A DNA stretch of 64,000 nucleotides from NCBI GenBank assembly GCA_043800975.1, contig JAZDMK010000301.1:1-64000 (forward strand), given 5' to 3'. Positions 18,356-25,973 of the stretch are shown here, in pieces. The translations under genes and the position numbers were made by a program. The notes beneath the pieces are model-generated. The model ran no database searches and was not told the origin of the DNA. It saw only the letters and a list, made by a program, of their open reading frames with translations. This DNA comes from JAZDMK01 sp043800975. GTDB lineage: Bacteria > Bacteroidota > Bacteroidia > Bacteroidales > JAHJDW01. Each line of letters begins with the position of its first letter. Position 1 is the stretch's first letter.

Positions 18356-18696
18356 TTCAAAGCTCCTTTCTTCCATGCATATAAAAGCCCAAGGCCCAGA
18401 ATGAATAAGAAAATCATTACTTCGATAAATCCGCGTAATCCAACTTCACGCATCACCACAGCCCAGGGGAACAGGAATACTGTTTCCACATCGAAGATGA
18501 GGTAAATGATGGCGAAGAGATAATAACCTACACTGAACTGAATCCAGGTGAGGCCGCGTGTTTCGATACCGCATTCATAGGGCTCGAACTTGGCAGGGTT
18601 CTTACTGCGGGGGGGCACCAACGTTGAAAACGTGATTGCACCGCCCACAAGCACCACTGCGACAATGAAGAATAGTACTAGTGAATCGCTGCTCAT
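18346..18696 (-). CDS. nuoA: NADH-quinone oxidoreductase subunit A
   Basis: A 116-residue subunit with three membrane helices and the conserved text KFEPYECGIETRG and FLFPWAVV. The loop carrying the Cys lies close to the quinone site at the junction of the arms. It is the first gene of the complex I operon, and a promoter is visible 36 nt upstream. Confidence 0.95.
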   Translation of the reverse strand: MSSDSLVLFFIVAVVLVGGAITFSTLVPPRSKNPAKFEPYECGIETRGLTWIQFSVGYYLFAIIYLIFDVETVFLFPWAVVMREVGLRGFIEVMIFLFILGLGLLYAWKKGALKWE

Positions 18697-18731
18697 ATCT
18701 TAGCTTGATAAAAGATTAACAAATTAGCGAG

Positions 18732-18764
18732 CAAATGTAAAAGAATTCTTTTGACCCGTACAAG
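18732..18764 (-). promoter_or_regulatory. Promoter of the nuo operon
   Basis: On the minus strand TACATTTG (18732-18739) is preceded, 21 nt upstream, by CTTG (18761-18764), close to the Bacteroidota TTTG-N19-21-TAnnTTTG form. It lies 36 nt before the nuoA start codon. Confidence 0.65.
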
Positions 18765-19052
18765 TTTTCCAACAAAAAATATGGGTGCTTTATTAACAGT
18801 TTCTATTGCATTGAGAATGAAGGTTAGATGCAGTTATTAGTTATTTGTTATTAGGTTATTGGTAATTTTTGGTTAACATTATTGGACAAAGACATTCAAA
18901 AGGCAAAAGCCATAAGGCAAAAGTTGCAGTGGCAGGAGCAGTTGCAGCAATTGAACAAGGATCAAGGAACAAGGAACAAGGATCAGCGAAGTGGAATTTA
19001 ATAGTTGCAGTAGCAGTGACAGTAGCAGTTTCAGCAAAGCACGAAAAGCCAA

Positions 19053-19115
19053 GTGCCGGAGGCACGGGATATTGGTAACACGAAAAGGAAAGAAAAATCT
19101 GAGTGCCAGAGGCAC
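19053..19115. repeat. Pair of 13-bp palindromes (GTGCC-N3-GGCAC)
   Basis: GTGCCGGAGGCAC at 19053-19065 and GTGCCAGAGGCAC at 19103-19115, each with similar flanks (AAGTGCC and GAGTGCC upstream; CACGGGATATTGGTAACACG and CACGACATGTTGAACCAC downstream). They form two copies of an imperfect repeat of about 50 bp with a hairpin core, like a REP-type element. Confidence 0.6.
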
Positions 19116-19200
19116 GACATGTTGAACCACTCATCCATAGAAGCACACCAGCTCGCAATTTAACATACCTAGTAACTCAATAACCTAATAACTTAATAAC

Positions 19201-19208
19201 TACTTTTG
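19201..19208 (+). promoter_or_regulatory. Possible -7 element upstream of rseC
   Basis: TACTTTTG matches TAnnTTTG, 4 nt before the ATG at 19213. A -33 element is not evident. If it is used, transcription would begin at or near the ATG at 19213. Confidence 0.35.
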
Positions 19209-19212
19209 CCCT

Positions 19213-19278
19213 ATGTCAGAAAAAGTATAACACGAAGCCATCGTAGTTCGTTCGGAAGGAAAAAAAGTTTTCGTTCGT
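19213..19278 (+). other. Conserved N-terminal part of rseC, interrupted by TAA
   Basis: In frame with the gene that follows, ATG (19213) encodes MSEKV, then TAA at 19228-19230, then HEAIVVRSEGKKVFVR up to the ATG at 19279. The HExIVV...V.V text is the normal start of RseC proteins, so the stop codon lies within what should be coding sequence. Confidence 0.7.
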
Positions 19279-19626
19279 ATGGATGTGAAATCGGCCTGCG
19301 ATGCCTGCGGATCGAAGCATGTGTGTATGAGCCTGGGCGGAGGACAAAAAGAAATGGCTATTGAAACCGAAAAGCAATTTCTTACTGATGATAAAGTAAT
19401 ATTAACAATTGAACCCAAATACGGAATGTTGGCCGTTTTGCTTGCGTTCCTTGTTCCTTTTGTTTTATTTATTTCGTGGCTTGTGATTGCCATTACACAA
19501 CTTCATTTTCCGGAAGATATTTCGGGATTAGTTGCGGTTGGAATTCTGGTAATCTATTATGTGGTGCTTAGTTTGTTTAATAAAAAGCTGAAGAATAAAG
19601 TGAGGATTTTGATAGAAATGAAATAA
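19279..19626 (+). CDS. rseC: RseC/MucC-family (SoxR-reducing) protein, N-terminus interrupted
   Basis: The open part codes for 115 residues: a Cys-rich segment (SACDACGSKHVC, with three Cys spaced as in RseC), then two membrane helices (about 50-70 and 80-100). RseC acts with the Rnf/Rsx complex in reducing SoxR in E. coli, and in Bacteroidota rseC usually stands next to rnfB. Here rnfB begins 4 kb downstream. In-frame coding similarity continues 22 codons upstream to an ATG at 19213 but is broken by TAA at codon 6. There is no ATG, GTG or TTG between the stop and 19279, so translation from 19279 would lack the first conserved strand. It may be a pseudogene, an unusual start, or a sequence error. 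Confidence 0.7.
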   Translation: MDVKSACDACGSKHVCMSLGGGQKEMAIETEKQFLTDDKVILTIEPKYGMLAVLLAFLVPFVLFISWLVIAITQLHFPEDISGLVAVGILVIYYVVLSLFNKKLKNKVRILIEMK

Positions 19627-22377
19627 TTACTTCACCACAAACTTCTTCACCATCCCTCTTTCCTTGATCATCAAATAATACAGTCCAGCCGGAAGGATCT
19701 TCACACTCAGCTTTGCACTCTTGTTTACAGAAAATTCTTTCAGCAAACTGCCCGTCGAATTGTAAAGCTGCATTCGCTGTGTGCCTTGTGTGTCGCTCAG
19801 TTGAATACTTATCTCATCCTCCGCCGGATTCGGAAAAATATGAATTCTATTTTCATTGGCAGCGGAAGGATCAATGCCACCGGGCCCTACGACAATGTAT
19901 GCCGTTTTCAGTTTGTTGCCAATGGTTGCATTATAACTTACAACCAGATTGACAGAATATACACCGGCTGAAGTATACGTATAAACCGGATCGCGCAGGT
20001 TGCTGTCGAAGCTGCCGTCGTTGTTGAAGTCCCACTGCCACGCTGTTGCATCCACATTGCTTAAGTCGGTGAAGTGCACGGTCAGCGGGGCATTCCCGAA
20101 AGTAGTGTCTGCTACAAAACTGATGCTGTCGCTTGCATTGGTAACAACATTAATCAATGAAGGTAATGACCATTCGCTCCATCGAACATTGTGATCCCGA
20201 TAGCGAACCCGCCATTCATAGGTGTTCCCGGCATGAAGTAATCCGGCAGGAACAGTTAATCGACGCAAATCAATTCCTGCATTTTTATCTATCAGATCAA
20301 AATTCGGTGTGGGTGTAACACCATAAATATTTGTCCAGTCGCGCAATGTATCCACAAGTGGTGTTGTATAATTTCCGGGTGTTGTCGTAATCTGAAAATG
20401 CGAACTCATCAACGAATCAACACCGCTGAAAAGGGATGCAATTAAAGTAGGTGTTGTGTCGTTGCATACAGCCTGCGGATACATCGCAACAGGAGTGGAG
20501 GGTGCGGGTCTTCCCACAACGCCATGCCAACTGTCCATCGCAACATTATACATCGGTACATCCGGATTGCCGAGACTATACATGGTGGCCGTGTACGATT
20601 GATTGTCCAAATCTACATCCACGATTACATAGCAATGATAATCGTACGAAACCTGCACATTCGGCAGATCCACCTGGTTTGCATACATGCCCCAACGGTC
20701 GAGATCACCGGCAGCACCACCGGCCAGTATAGTGCGGAAGTCGCGTTTCTGACTATTGTTGCTTATATAAGTTCCATGTTCAAAATTGTGCGAATGTCCG
20801 AACGAATGCATCGCAATCTTTGGATAGGTTGAAAACACGGGGTAGATATTATCATATACGTATGTTGCATTTCCATCGGGCCACAATTCGCTGCGGCCAG
20901 GCCTGTGCGCATAGGCAAAAACAAAATCCACTTCTGTATTTGTATTTGATTCATCCAGCTTTTGCTGAACCCATGTTGTTTGAAGTATATTGTCGTATGA
21001 GCCGGCTGTGTTCATGGAAAGGAATTGAACATTACCTAAATTAAACGTGTAGTATTTTTCGCAAAGAAAATTGGGATATTGATACGAAGAGAAATCATCG
21101 TAGTGCATGTAATTGTAGAAATAATTATTTTCCCCTTCATGGTTTCCGATTGAAATCATAAAAGGAACTGAGCATGACAAAACAGAAAATGGATTAAAAA
21201 ATTCAGTTTCGTAGGAAGCAATGATGGAGCCCGTTCCAACAAGATCGCCTGTATGCAGAATCAAATTCACGCTGTTGTGCCAATCAGGTCCATATAGTTC
21301 AATAAATTTTTCACGCATTGCTGTTGCTGTGAGAGACGCTTGTCCATAGTTTGTTTGCGAATCACCAATCACGGCAAAGCGAATGTGTCCGCCAGTAGTT
21401 GTGGGCAATACCGCAGTATGAAAAGGAAAAATATTGGATGTGTCTGCACCGCTTATGCAGCGATAATAATACGTTGTGTTGGGTGTAAGTCCGGTTAGTT
21501 TTGTAGTATGCCAGCGTTTTCCGCCATTGTCCATGTTGGTTCCGCTAGCTGTTTGTGTGAGAGCCGTTGAGTCGGTTCCATAAATCACCTTTGTTGATGA
21601 TGTGTTTACATTATGCCAACTGATATAAATGGAAGTGGGTGTTGGTGTTTCCAGATAGGGTTTAATTCCGGTTGTATTTATCACATGTCCGAATCCCTGC
21701 AATCCTAGTATTTCAGATGCATTAAGGCAGGTGTCGAAAATCGCAATCTGTGCTACATCGATGGAATTATCTTCGCCATCATCATCCGCAAAAAATAAAA
21801 CATCGTTGCCATTGCTCAATGGATACAGTGCAAAGCGGTCATCGGCAATTTGTGCACCACCGCTCTGAATAAGCTGCCCGTCGATATAATAGTTGTATGA
21901 ATTTCCTAAATCAGCTGAAATCACAAGGCGGTACCATTCTCCGGGAACAACCGTGAAAGAAGAATATCCGGTTGCAGCAACACCTATTTGTCCGGTCGTA
22001 TTGATGAATGCATCACCATCATTGCTGTTTTGATAACTGGTTTGTAAAAACGAATACCACTGTCCCAGTTGACTGATGCGGAAGTCGATCAGTATTGAAT
22101 AGCGATTCACAAATTGAGGCGTCCCTGATCCGTTGGCAGCAATATCGTGATAGCAATGATAATAACTTCCAATACCAATTCGTGCAGCGCTGTCGTTGAT
22201 GGAAGGTCCCGCAACAGCAGTATGCGTGCCTTGCAGAACAAGGTTGTTTCCCAATGTAGCTTGCAGTAAATTATTTGCATGATCAAACGTCCACCTTCCT
22301 TTCAGGCTTGCGGGCCAGGTTTGTGCGCTGCTTGCGAAAGTGATGATTGAAAAGAGGAAGAGAAATATTTGTCTCAT
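19627..22377 (-). CDS. Secreted multidomain metallophosphoesterase with T9SS sorting domain
   Basis: A 916-residue protein. The signal peptide is about 1-18. A LamG-like domain covers about 24-225. A fibronectin-III/purple-acid-phosphatase N-domain covers about 235-325 (LTGLTPNTTYYYRC). A calcineurin-like phosphoesterase spans about 332-610 with metal motifs VIGDSQ, HTGDLVG, SIGNHE and FGHSH. A second beta domain lies at 640-745, a PKD domain at about 750-830 (WQWDFNNDGSFDS) and the T9SS sorting domain at about 845-916 (FPNPAEDEISIQL to the final KKFVVK). It is predicted to be a surface or released phosphatase or nuclease; the substrate is unknown. A -7 element lies about 30 nt upstream of the start. 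Confidence 0.88.
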   Translation of the reverse strand: MRQIFLFLFSIITFASSAQTWPASLKGRWTFDHANNLLQATLGNNLVLQGTHTAVAGPSINDSAARIGIGSYYHCYHDIAANGSGTPQFVNRYSILIDFRISQLGQWYSFLQTSYQNSNDGDAFINTTGQIGVAATGYSSFTVVPGEWYRLVISADLGNSYNYYIDGQLIQSGGAQIADDRFALYPLSNGNDVLFFADDDGEDNSIDVAQIAIFDTCLNASEILGLQGFGHVINTTGIKPYLETPTPTSIYISWHNVNTSSTKVIYGTDSTALTQTASGTNMDNGGKRWHTTKLTGLTPNTTYYYRCISGADTSNIFPFHTAVLPTTTGGHIRFAVIGDSQTNYGQASLTATAMREKFIELYGPDWHNSVNLILHTGDLVGTGSIIASYETEFFNPFSVLSCSVPFMISIGNHEGENNYFYNYMHYDDFSSYQYPNFLCEKYYTFNLGNVQFLSMNTAGSYDNILQTTWVQQKLDESNTNTEVDFVFAYAHRPGRSELWPDGNATYVYDNIYPVFSTYPKIAMHSFGHSHNFEHGTYISNNSQKRDFRTILAGGAAGDLDRWGMYANQVDLPNVQVSYDYHCYVIVDVDLDNQSYTATMYSLGNPDVPMYNVAMDSWHGVVGRPAPSTPVAMYPQAVCNDTTPTLIASLFSGVDSLMSSHFQITTTPGNYTTPLVDTLRDWTNIYGVTPTPNFDLIDKNAGIDLRRLTVPAGLLHAGNTYEWRVRYRDHNVRWSEWSLPSLINVVTNASDSISFVADTTFGNAPLTVHFTDLSNVDATAWQWDFNNDGSFDSNLRDPVYTYTSAGVYSVNLVVSYNATIGNKLKTAYIVVGPGGIDPSAANENRIHIFPNPAEDEISIQLSDTQGTQRMQLYNSTGSLLKEFSVNKSAKLSVKILPAGLYYLMIKERGMVKKFVVK

Positions 22378-22405
22378 TATTTCAAAATTAATTGAAGATG
22401 AAATT

Positions 22406-22413
22406 CAAAGTTA
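22406..22413 (-). promoter_or_regulatory. -7 element for the metallophosphoesterase gene
   Basis: TAACTTTG on the minus strand matches TAnnTTTG and lies 28 nt upstream of the ATG at 22377. No clear -33 element is visible. Confidence 0.45.
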
Positions 22414-22474
22414 GCTGTATTTTTAGAAATGCAGATTGATAAAATTGCAAAGAGACTTTATAAAAAAGAAGATG

Positions 22475-23662
22475 TTAGTTCGAATCAACTTTAGGTTCAG
22501 GCTCTTCCTTTTCCTTCCCAAACTGAGAAGTTTTAATTCTTTCAAACCTCGATTTCAACTTCAGGAAGGGTTTCTCAAAGAGTTCATAACTGATCATCGG
22601 AATAATCAATGATAAGCTGAACATCAGCGCAGCATATATCCAAATATTATTTGAGTTGTGATCGATCATCACACGTTTGATTACAATCAAAATTATAAAC
22701 ACGTGGTATATGTATATCCCATATGAAATTTTCCCGAAGTAATGCCAGATACTTCTCTTTTTAAAAGTAAGAAAAGCATTGGGATTAAACATATAATTAC
22801 CCATCCAGAAAGCAGCAATACCGAGGTAGAAATATTTCTTAAACATGATTGTGAACAAGGAATTCCAGTCACACATATCATCCATACACAGCGTAAAAAT
22901 GAAGAGCCCGTATACAAGATAGCGGATATAGGCGGGGACATTCAGTTTGATTGGATTTTTAAAATGCATGTATCCGAAAAATGCACCAATCACTAAAGCA
23001 TCACAACGGCTCAGTGTGTGTAAGTAATAAACAAACCATTGTTGTTCACCATAAAATGCAGTGTACGCTCTGAACACTATGCTTGCAAGAAAAATTGTAA
23101 AGAAAGCATGGGGCAGTTTTTTCATTGGAATCAGAGCGATAACCCAGGGCCAGACTAAATAAAAATGTTCTTCAATACAGATAGACCAGAAATGGGCAAA
23201 AGGATAGGTCCACTCGTTATGATAAATCGCATTAAAATTATTGTAAAACAAAATGTTTGCCCAGTAGTTGGGTTCCGGTGTAGAATCTGTGAATGCAACA
23301 CACAGTGGAGCAATAGCAATTGCCAGAAAATACAAAGGCCAGATGCGTAATATTCGTCTCACATAAAATTTGCCGATATGAATTTTTCCGAAACGGTCTT
23401 TCTCGCGTAGAAGCAAATACGTAATTAGAAATCCGCTGATCAGAAAAAAGATATCAACACCAAACTGAAAATTTTTCATCAGCATGTCGATGCCTCTTCC
23501 AATAGTTGTAAATTCCTGGTATGTTCCACCAGTCAGAATGCCGGGTTTTCCAAACCAGCCTTTCCAGTTGTCATATGAATGCATGATTACAACCATAAAG
23601 GCTGCAACAAAACGAAACACATCGAGATGCTGGAAATAAACGGAATCTTTTTTCTCTTCCAT
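22475..23662 (-). CDS. Acyltransferase 3 family (OafA/YrhL-like) membrane protein
   Basis: A 395-residue protein with about ten membrane helices and the acyltransferase 3 pattern: LDVFRFVAAFMVVIMHS with the catalytic-type His in the first helix, FFLISGFLITYLLLRE, the RRILRIWPLYFLAI helix, and HFWSICIEEHFYLVWP. Such enzymes O-acylate surface polysaccharides or lipids across the inner membrane. The start is placed at MEEKKDS (23662), because the earlier ATG at 23680 lies inside a TACATTTG -7 element. The C-terminal tail is charged (EKEEPEPKVDSN). It is transcribed away from the rnf operon. Confidence 0.88.
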   Translation of the reverse strand: MEEKKDSVYFQHLDVFRFVAAFMVVIMHSYDNWKGWFGKPGILTGGTYQEFTTIGRGIDMLMKNFQFGVDIFFLISGFLITYLLLREKDRFGKIHIGKFYVRRILRIWPLYFLAIAIAPLCVAFTDSTPEPNYWANILFYNNFNAIYHNEWTYPFAHFWSICIEEHFYLVWPWVIALIPMKKLPHAFFTIFLASIVFRAYTAFYGEQQWFVYYLHTLSRCDALVIGAFFGYMHFKNPIKLNVPAYIRYLVYGLFIFTLCMDDMCDWNSLFTIMFKKYFYLGIAAFWMGNYMFNPNAFLTFKKRSIWHYFGKISYGIYIYHVFIILIVIKRVMIDHNSNNIWIYAALMFSLSLIIPMISYELFEKPFLKLKSRFERIKTSQFGKEKEEPEPKVDSN

Positions 23663-23677
23663 ACAATTGTGAAAGGA

Positions 23678-23685
23678 CAAATGTA
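23678..23685 (-). promoter_or_regulatory. -7 element for the acyltransferase gene
   Basis: TACATTTG on the minus strand, 15 nt before the ATG at 23662. It overlaps the alternative ATG at 23680 and so decides the start. Confidence 0.5.
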
Positions 23686-23728
23686 GAAAAAAAATTAAGG
23701 TTTAGGTTTTTGATACGATCAGAGTTCT

Positions 23729-23736
23729 TATTTTTG
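23729..23736 (+). promoter_or_regulatory. -7 element for the rnf operon
   Basis: TATTTTTG matches TAnnTTTG, 18 nt before the ATG at 23755. A TTTG at 23709-23712 is only 16 nt upstream, shorter than usual. An in-frame ATG at 23710 lies upstream of the element and is unlikely to be used. Confidence 0.5.
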
Positions 23737-23754
23737 GTTTCGATAAAAGGAAAA

Positions 23755-24633
23755 ATGGGAAGTGGCGGAAATGAACTAATTCTTTATTCCATCATCGTAA
23801 TGGGATCTATTGGCTTGCTGGCAGGTGTTTTGCTGTTTGTGGTTGCACGTAAATTTTACGTAAAGGAAGATCCCCGAATTGCACTTATTCGCGAAATCCT
23901 GCCCGGAGCTAACTGCGGTGGTTGTGGATATCCCGGTTGTAATGCGTTTGCTGAAGCCATCGCCAAAAGTGAAGATATGGGAGATTTTTTCTGCCCCGTT
24001 GCCGGCAGTGAACCCATGAAGCAAATTGCTTCTTTGATGGGTGTTGTATCACCTGAAAAAGCGGCTTATGTGGCGGTTGTTCGTTGCAACTGTTCTCCTT
24101 TTATTGATGATGAAAAAATAAAAATGGATGGTCTCAGCGATTGCTTTATTGCAGCCATGAATGTTTCGTCCGAATGCGGATGCCCGCATGCATGTCTGGG
24201 TCTGGGTGATTGTGTTCGTGCCTGCCCGTTTGATGCCATTCATATAAATCCGTTTACAAAACTTCCTGTTGTCATTGACGAAAAATGCAATGCCTGTGCA
24301 TCATGTGTGAGAGAGTGTCCCCGAAAAATTATCGAGCTGCGAAGACAACAGGAAGATGGTAATCGTGTTTTTGTCAGTTGTGTGAATGTTCAGAAAGGAA
24401 TCTTTTCAAAACAAAACTGTACAACCACCTGCATAGCCTGTAACAAATGCGTAAAAGCATGTAAGCATGATGCCGTGGCTGTGAAAGATAATCTGGCATA
24501 CATTAAAGATATTAACTGTATTTCATGCATGCAATGCGTTGCCGAATGTCCGAACAATACTATACATGCAGTTTTTGGAAACAGCGGTAAAAGAATGAAT
24601 GTTGAAGAAATTCAGAAAGCGAAGGTGGAATAA
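23755..24633 (+). CDS. rnfB: Rnf electron transport complex subunit B (polyferredoxin)
   Basis: A 292-residue subunit with one N-terminal membrane helix (LYSIIVMGSIGLLAGVLLF). The RnfB-specific 4Fe-4S motif ANCGGCGYPGCNAFA ends with a Cys in FFCPVAG. Four ferredoxin-type motifs follow (GDCVRACP, CNACASCVRECP, CIACNKCVKACK, CISCMQCVAECP). This is the long form with more clusters than E. coli RsxB. It receives electrons from ferredoxin and passes them into the membrane complex. The start MGSGGNEL is chosen because AAAAGGAAAA precedes it and a -7 element lies between it and the earlier ATG at 23710. The stop overlaps the rnfC start (TAATG). Confidence 0.93.
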   Translation: MGSGGNELILYSIIVMGSIGLLAGVLLFVVARKFYVKEDPRIALIREILPGANCGGCGYPGCNAFAEAIAKSEDMGDFFCPVAGSEPMKQIASLMGVVSPEKAAYVAVVRCNCSPFIDDEKIKMDGLSDCFIAAMNVSSECGCPHACLGLGDCVRACPFDAIHINPFTKLPVVIDEKCNACASCVRECPRKIIELRRQQEDGNRVFVSCVNVQKGIFSKQNCTTTCIACNKCVKACKHDAVAVKDNLAYIKDINCISCMQCVAECPNNTIHAVFGNSGKRMNVEEIQKAKVE

Positions 24634-25961
24634 TGGGACAGAAACATACATTCAGAAAAGGAGGCATACATCCACCGGAAAATAAACTTGCGGCAAGTAT
24701 TGTTATTGAAGTGTTAGCGGTTCCTCCCCGGGTTACAATTCCTCTTCGCCTGCATATAGGTGCGCCTGCAGTTGCGTTGGTAGCGAAAGGAGATGCAGTG
24801 AAAACGGGGCAGTTGATTGCTTCAGGAAATGATTTTATTTCTGCGAATGTTCATTCATCGGTTACCGGAGTTGTGGAAAGTATTTCTCCGCTTCCTGATA
24901 TCAGCGGCATCCCGACGATGATGATTGTCATTAAATCGGAAGAAGATGTTTGGGATACTTCTGTATCAAATATTGAAACTACTCCTGCGAATTTTAATGC
25001 AGCAACGCTGGTTGAAAAAATTAAACAGGCGGGCATTGTGGGTTTGGGTGGTGCAACATTCCCATCGCATGTGAAACTAATGGTTCCCCGTGGAAAAACC
25101 GTGGATACATTAATAATTAACGGATCGGAATGCGAACCCTATCTTACTTCCGATCATCGTTTAATGCTTGAAAACCCGCATGAAATGCTGAAAGGCGTTG
25201 TAGTGATGATGAGAGCACTTGGACTGGAAAAAGCATTTGTTGGCATTGAAAAAAATAAAGCAGATGCGATAGATTTGCTGCAAAATATTATTCAGCAGGA
25301 AAAAATTTCGATTGAAATTGTTCCACTTAAAGTTAAGTATCCGCAGGGAGCAGAAAAAATGCTGATCTATGCAATCACAGGAAGAAAGGTTCCTTCGCTT
25401 GCATTGCCAGTGGAAACGGGATGCATCGTTCATAACGTAGGAACAGCCCTTGCCGTTTATGATGCTGTTTGTAAAAATAAACCACTCGTTGAACGCATTC
25501 TAACAGTTACTCAAAAAACAGGTGTTCAAAAAAATTATCGTGTCCGGATTGGAACCCCTGTTTCATACGTATTAGAGAAGGCGGGTATTGCCAATGATTT
25601 TAAAGGGAAAGTAATTGCCGGCGGACCCATGATGGGAAAAGCAATAGCATCATTGGAAACGCCTGTCACCAAAGGTATGTCGGGACTATTAGTACTGGAT
25701 GAGAAAGATGCTTTCCGTCCTGCTGTTGAAAACTGTATTCGTTGTGCAAGATGTGTGAGCGCCTGTCCGATGGGCCTTGAACCTTATATCCTGCAGCAAA
25801 TGGTTTTCGCAGAACGCTACGAAGAAACAAAATCAAAATTTATTCTTGATTGCATGGAGTGCGGAAGTTGCCAGTATATCTGTCCTTCAGCACGACCTCT
25901 CTTAGACTATATTCGAAAAGGAAAAGTGAAACTGAATGAACTGTTACGAAAAAAATCATAA
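24633..25961 (+). CDS. rnfC: Rnf electron transport complex subunit C
   Basis: A 442-residue subunit. It carries an N-terminal barrel-sandwich domain, an FMN/NADH-binding Rossmann-like domain (GLGGATFPSHVKL, INGSECEPYLTSDHR), an SLBB domain, and two 4Fe-4S motifs near the C-terminus (CIRCARCVSACPMG and CMECGSCQYICPSA). It is the NAD-reducing, membrane-peripheral subunit, related to NuoF. It is coupled to rnfB by a one-base overlap. The length is normal for the family. Confidence 0.95.
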   Translation: MGQKHTFRKGGIHPPENKLAASIVIEVLAVPPRVTIPLRLHIGAPAVALVAKGDAVKTGQLIASGNDFISANVHSSVTGVVESISPLPDISGIPTMMIVIKSEEDVWDTSVSNIETTPANFNAATLVEKIKQAGIVGLGGATFPSHVKLMVPRGKTVDTLIINGSECEPYLTSDHRLMLENPHEMLKGVVVMMRALGLEKAFVGIEKNKADAIDLLQNIIQQEKISIEIVPLKVKYPQGAEKMLIYAITGRKVPSLALPVETGCIVHNVGTALAVYDAVCKNKPLVERILTVTQKTGVQKNYRVRIGTPVSYVLEKAGIANDFKGKVIAGGPMMGKAIASLETPVTKGMSGLLVLDEKDAFRPAVENCIRCARCVSACPMGLEPYILQQMVFAERYEETKSKFILDCMECGSCQYICPSARPLLDYIRKGKVKLNELLRKKS

Positions 25962-25973
25962 TCTGAACGGAAA

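Larger units (their letters stand above)
18697..19212. repeat. Gene-free, repeat-rich intergenic region
   Basis: This stretch of 516 nt holds the nuo promoter and then several repeats. 18833-18868 is a 7-8 bp period block (rc units such as ACCTAATA). About 18892-18950 shows AGGCAAA-type heptads. 18953-18987 holds heptads GAACAAG, GATCAAG, GAACAAG, GAACAAG, GATCAGC. 19000-19040 is a hexamer run of the AGTAGC and AGTGAC kind. Two palindromes, GTGCCGGAGGCAC (19053-19065) and GTGCCAGAGGCAC (19103-19115), lie 50 nt apart. 19173-19204 is an octad block (TAACTCAA, TAACCTAA, TAACTTAA). Short frames here are made of repeats and are not considered genes. Confidence 0.75.

Noticed and set aside
19053..19115. 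The GTGCC palindromes as a CRISPR array
   Set aside because: Only two units, unequal flanks, no cas genes and no spacer-like uniform spacing.
18869..19158. Short open frames in the 18.7-19.2 kb gap as small genes
   Set aside because: They consist of translated heptad and hexamer repeats (runs of A/V and L residues) and have no family similarity or start signals.
19228..19230. TAA in rseC as evidence for a recoded genetic code
   Set aside because: TAA ends many other genes in the window at the family-typical lengths, so it is a normal stop here.
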